Part shown: positions 26,125 to 37,369 of the stretch, one piece after another
Position numbering within the stretch: the first letter of the stretch is position 1
Layout: every line of letters starts with the position of its first letter
Translations under genes and position numbers: made by a program
NCBI GenBank assembly: GCA_023548195.1
Contig: JAJHZJ010000061.1
Coordinates: 9,465,378-9,529,377, forward strand
Source: Bettongia penicillata ogilbyi
Lineage: Eukaryota > Chordata > Mammalia > Diprotodontia > Potoroidae
DNA: 64,000 nucleotides
Direction: 5' to 3'
The notes under the pieces: generated by a model
Databases searched by the model: none
What the model saw: only the letters and a program-made list of their open reading frames with translations
What the model was told of the DNA's origin: nothing

Positions 26125-26798
26125 TTTCCCAGCCAGTTGCTTGACTTCTGAGATTCCTCTCCACCCCCGCCTAGATCCACCCAGCTAGTGCTTGGGGTCT
26201 GAGATTCAAATGCTGCTCCCCAGCCTCAGGGCTTTCCGCAGTGGGCTTGGCTGCTATTCAATGTAAACTTCAGTTCTGGTGCTCAGGTGGGGGCAGGGCC
26301 ACCTCCCAGGCTCAGTTCCCTCAGGTGGTTTATGCGGAGACCTTCGGTATGGATCTGAGCTCCTGCCTGCTGCTCCCGGAGTCCCGGGCTGCCATTGCCT
26401 CTGCCGCTGCTTCCCGAGGGGTCCGAGTCACGGAGACACCCCACTCCCCTCTCGGCCAGCCCAGACATCTCTCTCACTGACCTGTAGCGCCTGTGGGTGG
26501 AGAGACCTTCGCAGCCTCCGGAGGTTCCGTCCCTGAAGCCTGCTCGGATCTGCTCCTCTCAGGCTGCGCGGCCAGGGCAGCACAGGGGAGGGCTCCGCTG
26601 TCTGGTGCGCGATGGACCCCTGGGGATGGCTTTCCAGGGCTCTCTGGAAGGGAAATCTCTTCCACTGTGTTTCTGCGTGGCTTGCTCTGCTCCAGAATTT
26701 GTGGGGAGTTCTTTTTACAGAAAATTTCTGGGCTGTGGATTCGGAGCTAGCATATGTGAGTCTTTCTACTCCGCCATCTTGGCTCCTCCCCCAGAGTC
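26125..26798 (-). promoter_or_regulatory. CpG-rich 5' UTR of the inner HAL1
   Basis: The only CpG-dense stretch of the window lies here: about 20 CpG between 26230 and 26640 by eye. In L1-type elements this region is the internal promoter and can also fire outward. Here it points toward lower coordinates, antisense to UBL3. Open frames on both strands in this stretch (60-106 residues) are products of its high GC content. Whether it still acts as a promoter is inference. Confidence 0.5.
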
Positions 26799-26815
26799 AA
26801 GAATTTTTTTTTTTT

Positions 26816-27650
26816 AAACATTAACTGAGACACAAATAATATTTATGTTGCTAACTTCACAAGCTCTTGACCTAATTGTCTCCACAGTATTACTGAGAAT
26901 TAAAGGACCCTAACTTATTGTTGTTGGTCTAAAGTCCTATGGCTAATAGCTTAATTTTAGACTTAACCTTGGATGTTCCCCTGCCAATAATCTATAATTG
27001 AATAGATCTGGTATTAAGGTTACACACCTTTTGACTAATTGCCACCAAGAGTAAGGACATTGCAGGGATACAATATCTTCCCAACTTCATGTCAGTTCCG
27101 GGCAGGATTAGATTGTCCACTTGCATTAAGTCAGACTTAAAGTTGGCCAGGTGTCAGTGGGGAAATTGAGTCAGGAGAATCTTACCTCAGCCGAGGCTGA
27201 ACAGCCACTCTCCCACCCTTCCCATGAGATCACCTTTTGCAGTTCATACCAGCATCTCACCAGCTTACTGGCATCATGGATTGGAGGCTCAGACTGCCTT
27301 CCTTGCTACCAATACCTGGAGTCAGACTCAGAAGAACATTCACTTAATAGTCCCATAGCATGTAAAAATGGAAAGTTCCAATAACCAGGTTTCAAATATG
27401 ATTATAATTTCACTTTGGCTAAGGAACATCTTTTGAGGCAAGTCTTAAGTGACTTATATACCTTTCTATACATGTTCTAGTTCCTGATTAAATAGCAATC
27501 ATAAAACCAAATTTATCATTAAAACCTTAACTTTTCCATGAATGCCAAATTTTACCTGAGGTTACCTTCCTCTAGGAAATTTAGACTGAAATTCTTTTCC
27601 CCAAACTAAAGATGTCATTGATTTATTCTCAGTAATTAATTCAGTCAATT
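26816..27650 (-). other. Non-HAL1 segment within the outer insertion, possible 3' transduction
   Basis: This segment, together with 23932-24033, lies between the end of the outer HAL1 homology (compare the inner HAL1 3' end with 27655-27730) and the outer poly(A) tail. It contains no repeat I recognise, and no poly(A) run marks the HAL1 end at 27650. The simplest reading is a transcript that ran past a weak HAL1 poly(A) site into flanking DNA of its source locus. An unrecognised LTR or a longer 3' UTR in this subfamily would be alternatives. Confidence 0.45.
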
Positions 27651-28654
27651 GTTTTAATACTAATTGCTTTTACATCACTTTGTAACATGTCCAATTTTTC
27701 TCCCTATCACTCCCCTCCCCCCACCTCCTAATACCTTGCATTCTGATTACTCTTTCCCTCAGTGTACCTTCCTTCTATCACACCCCACTCTTCCCTTATC
27801 CCCATCTTCTCTCTTTTCTTGTAGGGCAAGATAAATTTCTATACCCCATTCCCTGTATTTCTTATTTCCCAATTATATGCAATAAAAATTCTCAACATTC
27901 GTTGCTAATACTTTGAATTCCAACTTCTCTCCCTCACCCCCTCCCTCCCCAGCCCACTGAGAAGGGAAGCAATTCAATACAGATTAAATATGTGTTCTTT
28001 TGCAAAAGACTTCCATAATAATCATGTTGTATAGTACTAACTGTATTGCTCTCTATCCTACTCTATCCCCCCTTATTTTTTTCCCCCACAATTGACTTTG
28101 TCCCTTCCCAAAAGTGTTTATTTCTAGTGACTTCCTTCTTCCATTTACCCTCCCTTCTAACCTTCCCCTCAACCCACTTGTCGCCTCCTCTCCTACTTTC
28201 CTGTGGTGTGATGTAAATTTTCATATCAAATTTAGTGAACATGTTATTCTCTCCTTCAGCCACATGTGGAGAGAGTAGCTTCATTTTTCCCCTCTCCCCT
28301 TCTCCCCTTTCTCCTCCATTGAATAAGATTTTTCTTTTCTCTTTTATGAGTTATAGCCTGCCCTATTCCATTTCTCCCTTTCTCTTCTGGTATTTTCCTC
28401 CTTCACCTCTTAATTTTTATTTTATTTTTTGTGTGTGGATATCTCTTCTGATATAACACACCCTGTACTCTCTATCTATATATGTGTATGTACAATCTCT
28501 CCATCTACCCACATACTGAGAAAAGTTTCAAGAGTTAAAAATATTTTCTTTCCATGTAGTAATGTAAACAGTTCAGCTTTAGAGAGTGTTTTATGATTTT
28601 TTTTTTTCCTGTTCACCTTTTCATGCTTCTCTTGATTCTTGTCTTGGGAAGTCA

Positions 28655-29644
28655 AATTTTTCTATACAGATTTGGTCTTTACTTTAGTATGAATGATTGA
28701 AAGTTGTCTATGTCACTGAATGACCATTTATTCACTTGAAGTATTATACTCAGATTTGCTGGGTAGGTGATTCTTGGTTTCAATCCCAGTTCCTTTGACC
28801 TCTGAAATATCCCATTCCAAGCCCTTCTGTCCCTTAATGCTGAAGCTGCCAGATCCTGTGTTATCCTGATTGTATTTCCACAGTACTGAAATTGTTTCTT
28901 TCTAGCTGCTTGCAGTATTTTCTCCTTGATCTGGGAACTCTGAAATTTGGCCACAATATTCCTAGAAGTTTTTCTGTTTGGGTCTCTTTCAGGAGGTGAT
29001 TGGTGAATTCTTTCAATATTTATTTTGCCCTCTGATTCTAGAACATCAGGGCAGTTTTCCTTGATAATTTCATGGAAGATAATGTCTAGACTTTTTTTTT
29101 TGATCCTGGCTTTCAGGTAGTCCCATAATTTTTAAATTGTTTCTCCTGGATCTATTTCCCAGGTCTGTTATTTTTCCAATGAAATGTTTCACATTAATTT
29201 CTATTTTTTGAAATTTTTGGTTTTGTTTACTAACTGCTTGGTTAATCTCATAGTCATTCATTTCCCTGAACTCAATTCTCTCTTTCAACAAATTATTTTG
29301 TTCAGTGAGCTTTTGAATCTTCTCCTCCATTTGGCTAATTCTGCTTTTTAAAGCCTCCTTCCCCTCATTGGCTTTTTGGACCTCTTTTTCCAATTGAGTT
29401 AGCCTCTTTTTAAAGCTGTTATTTTCCTCAGCATTTTTTTGGTTCTCCTTTAGTAAGCTGCTAACTTGTTTTTTAAGGTCTTCTATTGCCTGAGTCCAAT
29501 TTAAGTTCCCTTTGGAGACCCTGGAGGCAGAGGCCTTGACTTCCTCTGACAATATGCCTTGTCCCTTCTCATCTGAAAGGATGGGGGGAGACACCTAAGA
29601 AAGTAATCTTCTATGGTCTTATTTTTTTTCCCTTCTGTGGGCAT
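28655..29644 (-). pseudogene. ORF1 remnant of the outer HAL1
   Basis: The start codon aligned with the inner copy is at 29644 (MPTEGKK), after which the frame breaks within an A run. A 174-residue open stretch (29070-29594) holds the coiled coil (TQAIEDLKKQVSSLLKENQK; EKIQKLTEQNNLLKERIE) and reaches RRNNLKIMGLPESQDQKKK, where another A-run frameshift occurs near 29095. A further frame (28679-28954) holds the C-terminal domain: AARKKQFQY, IRITQDLAASALRDRRAWN, LGLKPRITYPANLS. Clearly L1 ORF1p-related and dead. Confidence 0.8.
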
Positions 29645-30524
29645 CTTCCCAGCCAGTTACTTGACTTCTGAATTTCCTCTCCACAGCCATCTTGCCTCCA
29701 GTTCCGCCAAGCCCATGCTTGGGGGCTGAGATTCAAATGAGTTGCTCCAAAGCTTCAGGGGTTTTAAGTGGGGGCAGGACTGCTATTCAGTGTGAGATTA
29801 AGATCAGCTGCTCAGGTGGGGGCAGAGCCATCACAGAGGGTTCAGTTCCCTCAGGGGGTTTACAATGAGACCTTCAACAATGGATGCAGGCTGCTGCCTG
29901 CTTTGGGAACCCAGTGTGTTGCTGCCTCCTGAGGAGGTCTGAGTTATGGGGACACCCTGCTCCCTTCTTGGCCAGCCAAAAAGACCCTCTTACTGACCTT
30001 TGGCACATGTGGGTTGATGGATCTGTGCTGCCACTGGAGATTCTGTCCCTGAAGCTTGGTTGGATTTGCTCCTTTTGGTTCCACGTGGCCAAGGCAGGGC
30101 TGGGCTCTGCTCTGCATCCAGTGTGCGACAGACCTTTCCCGTCAGTCTTTCAGATCTCTCTGGGATAGAAATCTCCTCCACTCTGTTGTTCTGTGGCTTC
30201 TGCTGCTCTAGAATTTGTTGAGAGTTCTTTATAGGTATTTTATGGACTGTGAGGTAAGAGCTAGCATATGTGTGTCTTTCTACTTTGCCATCTTGGCTCA
30301 CTCCCTCTCTATACAATAATCTAAGACTAGGTTTCATGTTTCTTATTACAAAATGATAAATCCAACCACTTTTACATAGCAAACTATGGTATATAGTAAA
30401 CTAATGTGGTTTTTAAAAGTAAGGAAATATGTTGGAAAGGATAGCTAAAGCTTAAATCTATTTCATAACTTGAAAAATTTTCAGAGTGGATGTACAATGT
30501 GATATATTTTTAATTAAACATTTG

Positions 30525-31060
30525 TCAAACAACCACCATTTGCAATATGCCCTATACTAGATTTTGAGGATACAGAGATGGAAAATGACATAAATCAGTA
30601 TAATACAGGGTAGAATATGGTAGGAAGAAATGAGAGATCCATACAAAATGCTTTAGGAAAATTTTGAGAAAAGGAAAGATAACTTTCAAAGGATGAGGAT
30701 ATCCTGAAGGCTTCATAAAAGTATGATGGGTCTGGAAGGAAGAGAAGGAAGTAGAGATGAGGACTGAGTAGCCTGTTTAAGGTGGGTAGAAACATGTGGG
30801 ACAAAATGTGGGAATATATGAAGCAGAGTAGTATATAAAAGGGTTAGAAAGATAGTTTGAAGCCATATTGTAGAAGGTCTTAAATGCCAGACTGAGTTTG
30901 TATTTTATTTTTTAGTTACTGGGGAGTCACTTGAGATTTTTGACTGGGCATTGACAAAACAGATCTGTGCATTAGAAATATTGTTTTGGCAGCTATGATT
31001 GGAGATTGGAGACAAGAAAACCTGCCACTATAACCCAGATAGGAAAAAATAGACAGATAG
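30525..31060 (-). repeat. Antisense L2 fragment
   Basis: Contains aaggtcttaaatgccagact, ttactggggagtcacttgag and ttggcagctatgattggaga in the reversed L2 order. Confidence 0.65.
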
Positions 31061-31274
31061 AACTTATCTAAGATGGTGTTAGTCTAAATGGAAGGAAGAA
31101 ATGTGAAAGGTAGAATTAATGAGATTTGGTAGCTGATTTTATGTAAAAAGTGAATCAAGAGATCAAGGCTAAAATCAAAATTTTAAGTGTAGGTAACTGG
31201 CTCTTTGGAGTAGAAGTTTTGGGGAGGAAGATGATGATTTTAGTGTTCCACTTGTTGCATTTGAGGTTCTAACA

Positions 31275-31655
31275 AGAAAAAAAGAGCCCTGACTCTGGAG
31301 TGAGAAGAGCTGGGTTTAAATCCTGCATCTGTGACCTTGGGAAAGTCAATCTCCCAGGGCCTGAAGGTTCTATATAAAATGAGCAAATCAACTTCTGACA
31401 CCCCTTACCATTCTAAATCTATGATTCTGTCACAGGTGGTACAGTGGATGGAGTGATGAGCTGGGAATCATGAAGACTAGAGTTTACGTATGGCCTCAGG
31501 GCACTTTCTAGCTGTGTGACCCTAGGGTTAACTCTGTATCAGTTTGCTCACGTGTAAAATGGGGCAATAATAACACTTACCTCCCAGGATTGTTGTGAAG
31601 ATCAAATGAGATAATATTTTTGGCACATAGTAGGGGTTTAACAAAATGTAAACTA
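31275..31655 (+). repeat. MIR copy followed by a tRNA-headed SINE/MIR
   Basis: 31275-31410 is MIR (gactctggagtgagaagagc). 31432-31655 begins with the head (caggtggtacagtggatgga) and keeps the MIR end (caggattgttgtgaagatca). Confidence 0.65.
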
Positions 31656-31826
31656 ATACTATTTTTAGATGTTTAGTTGTAAATGTGAATCCAGAATTCA
31701 GAGCTATGTGGAATGTAAATAGGTTTGGGAGTCATCTTTGTTGAAAAAAAGATTAATATTGTACTCTGCATTTTAGGCACAGATCTTTCAGAAGCAATTT
31801 AATATTAACATCCAAGCCATTACTGG

Positions 31827-31861
31827 CTTAGAGAGAGAGAGGGACAGAGAGAGAGAGATAT
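31827..31861. repeat. (GA)n microsatellite
   Basis: gagagagagagggacagagag and onward, about 35 bp. Confidence 0.85.
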
Positions 31862-32815
31862 CCTGTCATAATTCTTCCATACCCTCTGTCATCTCTCTCT
31901 AACCCAAGACAATTTGTGACAACAGATACAGGAATCTTTAAGGAGAAAAAAAAATCACTGTGTAAAAAACAAAGCAACACAGTGTGGAATTGACATTACA
32001 GAATATACTTGGGTAATAGTCACCATCCCATTCCTTCCTATACCACTCAATGGAATTAAAGGTACTTCTCCCTCCCTCAGTAGCTATTCTCAGTGGAGAG
32101 GGATAGGTCATTGCTTTATCCTCTTTGCTTCAGGGAAGGGGAAAGAGTCTGCCTTTAGTTGGGTCAATAGCCTCCTAACTATAGGGTTAGCTTGGCAATA
32201 TTTCAAAGACAATGACTTGGTTACTATCCTTAATCCAATTCCTTTAGAAAGGTCTTTTGTTCTAAAGGAAAAAGTTTGAAAAGGGTTGGTTTTATTTTCT
32301 TAGATTAAAAATTTTTCTTAATATTTACAATTTTATCAAAAAGATGGGTTTAGAATATGTTTCCAGTTCTGAATAGAAATGATAATTGAAACCATGGGAA
32401 GTGGTTGATAATTGCAAAAGAAGTAAATGTGGAGAGATAAATGAGCTAAAGACAGAGCAGAAAATATTCAAGGTGCTGGGTTGAATATAGGTGTCTTAAA
32501 ATCTCACTCTGAAGATTAAAAAAAATAATGCAAAGGTTGATGCAGAGAAAGATTTAGGCTTATGAATGAAAATTATCAATCATCTTAGGATAGAATGGGC
32601 TGACTTGAGAACTGGTGGCTTACTGATCACTGGAAGACTTTAATTAAATAAAAGTTTGATCACCAGTTGGTAGGTTGTAGAGGAGCAGATTGGACTAGAT
32701 GGTGGTATTTGAGACCTTTCAAATTCTGAGATTGTGTTTTTCAGTAAAGTTATTTCATTTAGTTTTATTCTTAGATAATCTGTAGGTGTATGAGCTATTT
32801 CAAATATAAGAGTTT
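31862..32815. other. Intron 1, no feature recognised
   Basis: No repeat or gene that I can name. Confidence 0.45.
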
Positions 32816-33000
32816 GGATCAGAAGTTTCCAAACTATTTGGCTTACTGCTCCCTTAAAAAAAATTATTCAGTATGCACCTGGGATTAGGTTAGGTTAACT
32901 CTTATTTTTATTCAACACTGCACAATTGCATTTGCGGCTACTGTAGCCCCCCCCCAGATTGTTGCAGTGGGACAATATCGCCCGCTTTGGGAACATAAAG
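32816..33000. repeat. Possible non-autonomous DNA element
   Basis: agaagtttccaaactatttg at one end and gctttgggaac at the other resemble diverged hAT-type ends. Contains a C run at 32947-32955. Low confidence. Confidence 0.25.
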
Positions 33001-33540
33001 ACTTTGGATCTTAAATTTCACCATGAGATATTTTGAAGTAATTCTGTCATTAAGACCATGCAAGTTGTCTCCAACATAGTAATGGATTATATTTCAAAAA
33101 AATCAAATCACTTTATGGAATTAAGAATGCATTCTCCCATAAAAGCTCTGTAACATTCCCAAGAAGTATATTACAAAGTTCATTTAAGGTTCTTAGGCCA
33201 TCCCACAAAAGTCTTTTAAACCTATAGTGTAACTTGATACTAGTAGTACTGTAAAACACAATTATTTTAAACATTTTTTGGGGGGAAATGTTCAAATCTC
33301 AATTTGTGATGAGAGGAATATGTTTCCTCCTATCCTGACAACTGCAGCAGTGATTCCCTACTTTCTGTGATGTTCTATGGTACTTTATTTATTGCTCAAG
33401 TCCCTTCTGCATAGTCTATCCTGGAACTCTTAGTGCAGAAGCCTTCTATCATAGTGAGGGAAACCAATATACTGTTATATTAATAACCATTTATTAATTA
33501 GTGACTCATCCTTTTGTCTCCTATTTTTGTCAAGACCCCT
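33001..33540. other. Intron 1, no feature recognised
   Basis: Nothing nameable; a 60-residue minus-strand open frame resembles nothing. Confidence 0.45.
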
Positions 33541-33960
33541 CTCTAGAAAAGAGATGTCTTTGAAGGGTATGGCTGCAGTCTTTCGAGGCCACCCCTTTCC
33601 CCCCAGCATCTTCCCATTAACTAATTTGTGGTGAGCTCCACCCGTATAGAAGCCTGGCTTTTTGTTTATTTTGTAAATAAATTTACTGAGGTCAAACTGT
33701 GCTAGTTGATGCTACCCAGAGAGATTTGTGTGTCCTTGTTTATGAAGGAGAAATAAAAGCAGAGAGAGCTTCATCTAGGTGTCCAGAGAGGACTCACAAC
33801 TCATGACCTGTCCTTGTTCAACTACCTCCCCTCTCTAAGATGTGGTAAACTGGAGAGGCTAAGGACTCTTAGCACTCTTAACTCATTAAGTGTCCACTAG
33901 TGTGGGCACTTGTTCTTGTGGACAGTTTGTCCATTTTGTCAATGTGGACGTATTCTTTTT
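33541..33960 (+). repeat. Candidate solo LTR or other unassigned repeat
   Basis: Contains a possible TATA-like box (cccgtatagaagcctgg) and AATAAA at two places (33676-33681, 33751-33756), the second followed by gcagagagagcttcatct, an arrangement seen in retroviral LTRs. No primer-binding site or retroviral gene is attached and the ends are not clear. Confidence 0.25.
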
Positions 33961-34574
33961 CCATTCAGGGGAGGGCTCAATTACGTGCCTTCTAGAAGGG
34001 GAAGGAGAGAGAAAGGACATTCAAGATGATTCTAGATACTGTGTCTAGGTTTTTGGTTATAGAAAGAATCATTGACCATCAATTTCTTCATTATTGGCCA
34101 GTCTAACTAGTACATTGATTTTTAATACCCAGAAACTTTGTCTTGGAATTTTATTCTCGACAGTAGGATATCTCACTGTTCCCTAGAGAACATGGAACTG
34201 CTAAAAGCCTTTAGAAGAAAGTTCTGGACTTTCTTCATTGAAGGATTTTGTGGGTAGAGAACTCTTTCTGGCAGGCATGACAGGAGGCTGCATCAACAGT
34301 ATCAAAGATAGGTTCTCTAGAGCCATTTGTAAAATTGTTTCAGTTATGCCTTAGTAGTGTTAAATAGAACAGGGATCCTCTTCATAGATGCAGGATATTC
34401 ATAAGTACTGGACTGCCTTAATAGTTCTGTCAAGAAGAGGCTTGACTGAGAGCCTATTATTACCTCTGTTACCTCATATAAATGACTTCACAAATTTATC
34501 TTTGGCCCAGACCCCTTTTCTGAGCTTCAACCCTGTATCTATAACCACTTGTTATTATTAATTGTGGTTGGTTA

Positions 34575-34830
34575 CAATAATAATCAGAGCTGGCATTTAC
34601 ATAGGTCTTTTAAAGTTTGCAAAGTACTTTACATACATTGTTATTTTATTCTCACCAATAACCCTGTGAAGTAGATATGATGAGTATTATGATCTGTTTT
34701 CATAAATGAGAAACAGAAGCTCAGAGGGCTTGTGATTGTGTTTATAATGACAATAAGCAACAGCAGTAGAATTTTAATTCAGGTCTCTCTTGATCCTAAG
34801 ATCATCACTATATCACATTACTTCACTATG
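34575..34830 (-). repeat. MIR-like copy
   Basis: agctggcatttacataggtc, gtttgcaaagtactttacat and gaaacagaagctcagagggc in reversed MIR order. Confidence 0.65.
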
Positions 34831-34869
34831 GCAGTACTTTCAATTTTATATACATAAAACTGAAGTCAC

Positions 34870-35480
34870 TATCACCTCCCCAAATTTACCTCTTGGGTGG
34901 ATTTCTGAATAGCATGTACTATCATTCTCCTAAATCATCTTGACCAAAAACCTCTGGACCATTTTTGACTCTCCCTTATCTTTTCGTTGACTTCCCCATC
35001 CTCAAACAAGTAACGAGATTATATTATTTCTTTCTTAATCTTCATAATTTACCCTTTCTTTAAGTTCCAGCTGACACCATCAGTTCAGACATTTAGGTCA
35101 AGATCACTTCACACATGGACCATTTCCATAGTCTCCTGATTCTACCTATAGTCTTCCCCAACTCTGATCTGTCATTCATACTATCCTCTTAACTCATAAA
35201 CTTTATCATCCTCTGCTGAAAAATATGCATTGTATCCCCAGGACGGAATTAAAATTATTTAGTTTGGTTTTTCAAGCTCTATCGTCTATTCCCAGCTTCC
35301 ACAACATGCCAGTAGTAAAAAGACAAGGAGTACCACCTGTCTTATCCACCTACTGACCTCTGAATGCAGCTTATTCACTTATCTTTGAACCTTTAGTTCA
35401 CCTCAGTGCCTTCCTTTATTCTTTTTCAAAATATGTTTATCCTTCTAGTTTAGATCCCACCTCTTTGACATTGCATTCCT
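34870..35480 (+). repeat. L2 3' region
   Basis: Ordered L2 landmarks: gaccatttttgactctccct, ctcctgattctacctatagt, atcccaggacggaattaaa-like segment, caagctctatcgtctattcc. Confidence 0.65.
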
Positions 35481-35870
35481 GAGTCATCTTATCCCCTGAA
35501 CTTGAATCTCTCTTATATAAGGAAGAATACCAAGAAGGCACTTAGAATATGGCATCTTTTTATTCATGTGTGCCTTAGTTATTTTCATGAGTATAACAAA
35601 AAAATTGACAAATTCATATCTAGGAATGTAATTAAATACTTGTTTCAGTTGTTTTACGTTAGCAATAAGATCTTATATATGGCCTGTTATGCTTAGTTAT
35701 CATAGCTCAGTGATTTAGACTTCTGGCATATTTCTGACATATCACCACAGAATAAACTGGAAATCTAGCTCTGCTAATAAAATTTTACAGTCTGTAGTTG
35801 TTCCACTGTAATGAGTTTGTCTACCATCCTTCCTATTATGTCTCTTGATTTTCTCTGTTAAAGTAAATCC
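35481..35870. other. Intron 1, no feature recognised
   Basis: Possibly the diverged continuation of the L2 before it; no gene. Confidence 0.4.
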
Positions 35871-35874
35871 TAAT

Positions 35875-35990
35875 GCTTATTTATTCACCAAGCATTTACT
35901 GAGTGCCTACTAAGTGTGCTAACTGCTGTGCTAGGTGCTAGCAACACAGAGTAAAAGAAACAGTTCCCACCTTCAGGAGCAAAATAATAT
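35875..35990 (-). repeat. Antisense L2 3' end
   Basis: accaagcatttactgagtgc, then gtgctaggtgctagcaacac. Confidence 0.7.
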
Positions 35991-36384
35991 TGAAGTTGTT
36001 TTCATTTTCTTTCCCTATGCTATAGCTCATGTTAAAGAATGAACTTCTAACCAGATGTTACCAATAAACTAATGTATGATAAGCACTGCCCCAGTTCATG
36101 TTGTAGAACATTTATAACTAATCATTGAATAACCAAGAATCTAAGACTCCGTACATATATCTGTTGTTATCTCAGCTTGTTTTAAAAGGTGGTTATTTTT
36201 GTATAACTCAGTTCTAGGTTTTTATGATTGCATATTCTGTATTGTTTTGGTTGTGTTCAGGCTTTTTGAGATACTTTGTGAGACTATAATAATTAGAGTA
36301 TTAGAAATAATTTGTGTTTATAGTAAATATTTTAAGTTTCTAGTAAGAGTTTTGTCCGTTTCAACCAATCTATTTGCAGGGAGC

Positions 36385-36480
36385 AAAGAGAGACCTTGGT
36401 TCAGATGTTCCTTTTGTCACATTCTGGCCCTGTAACCTTGGCAAGTTATTTAACTTCACAGGGCTCCAAGCAACTGTTTT
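36385..36480 (+). repeat. MIR fragment
   Basis: ccctgtaaccttggcaagtt and following bases. Confidence 0.55.
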
Positions 36481-36579
36481 AAGACTGTATGTTTTAGATC
36501 TGCATTGATAGAAGGAACTTGCTCACCACAGCAGTGAAATCACAGGTCAAGATTAAAACAACAGCAGCAACAGAAAACA

Positions 36580-37060
36580 CAGATCTGACCATGTCACTTC
36601 CATGCTCTATAGTTTTAGGATTGTCAGTGTATTTTACCTTTGAGGCAATATGAGAACCAAAATATTCAGCCTGAATAAATTATTTAAAGTACTCTGTGAG
36701 ATAGCTCTAACCTACCTTTCCTTCTTTCTTCCACTGTATATTCCAGCTAAACTGTTATCCTGGCTATTCCGGAAATGCTGCTTTCCATAGTCTTTCTCTG
36801 TGCTTTTGCATAAGCTGTGGCCCATGCTTGGAATGCCCTCTCTTCTCATCTATGCCTCTTAGAATCCCTTGCTTCCTTTGAGGCTCAGCTCAGGTGCTTT
36901 TCTTGATCCCTTATATGTATGTTCTTTGCCTCCTCACATTATATATATTTATCTCTGTGAATGTTGCATCCCCCAGTAATGTAAGCTAATCTTGAGAATA
37001 AAGACTGTTTAGTGCTTTTGATTTAGTAGTCCTTAATAAACATTGAATTTGAATTGAAAA
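36580..37060 (+). repeat. L2 3' end
   Basis: gatctgaccatgtcacttcc, gtggcccatgcttggaatgc, agtccttaataaacattgaa and an A run at the end: a well-preserved L2 terminus. Confidence 0.8.
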
Positions 37061-37369
37061 AAAAATTCTTTAATTCATTCTTATCTACTCTATGAAACAA
37101 AAGCTCAAGTAGGGCCTTTATTAAGCAGCAGTTTGTTAATAAGATATACAAACATGAACTTGCACTGGAATCTTTTATTATCTAATCTACTATTTTGAAA
37201 GTGAGGCTAGAAATATCATTTAATTTCTAGTTCTTTAGACCAAAAGTTTCACTGAATTTCTGGGTGATTACCTTACCTTGGTATATGTTCTTAAGTATAA
37301 TGTAGTAAAGCATAGTTATAAAACTAAAATTTTAATTAGCTTTTTTTTAATCACACATCAAAGGATCCA

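Larger units (their letters stand above)
24047..26798 (-). mobile_element. Inner HAL1, full length, nested in the outer insertion
   Basis: On the minus strand: 5' end near 26792 (gaggagccaagatggcggag), CpG-rich 5' UTR to 26125, ORF1 remnant to 25055, a 3' UTR with a TG repeat and a G-rich purine tract (complement 24120-24136), AATAAATAAA near 24053-24063, then a poly(A) tail. Flanking AAGAATTTTTTTT occurs on both sides (about 24034-24046 and 26799-26811), and the right copy continues as T-run then AAA, the cleavage site type preferred by L1 endonuclease. It has no ORF2. Being inside the outer element, it is younger. Confidence 0.8.
23905..30322 (-). mobile_element. Outer HAL1 (ORF1-only LINE) insertion with target duplications
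   Basis: The block is bounded by a 16-bp direct repeat: ctctatacaatagtct at 23905-23920 and ctctatacaataatct at 30307-30322 (one mismatch). On the minus strand it begins at about 30306 with an L1-like 5' start (gtgagccaagatggcaaagt), followed by a 5' UTR, ORF1 remnant, and a 3' UTR with a G-rich purine tract (complement at about 27700-27725). No ORF2 is present. It ends at 23921-23931 in a poly(A) tail preceded by AATAAA (complement near 23933). Non-HAL1 sequence lies between about 27650 and the poly(A) end, interrupted by the inner HAL1. HAL1 elements depend on L1 reverse transcriptase supplied in trans. Confidence 0.75.

Noticed and set aside
26230..26640. CpG cluster as the UBL3 promoter
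   Set aside because: It is antisense, part of a mobile element with target duplications, and carries no UBL3 first coding exon.
26241..26817. Several overlapping frames of 60-106 residues on both strands
   Set aside because: They fall in the GC-rich HAL1 5' UTR, where stops are rare; none matches a family.
24047..30306. Tandem duplication of one LINE
   Set aside because: The two copies differ throughout and have separate target duplications, so two independent insertions explain them better.
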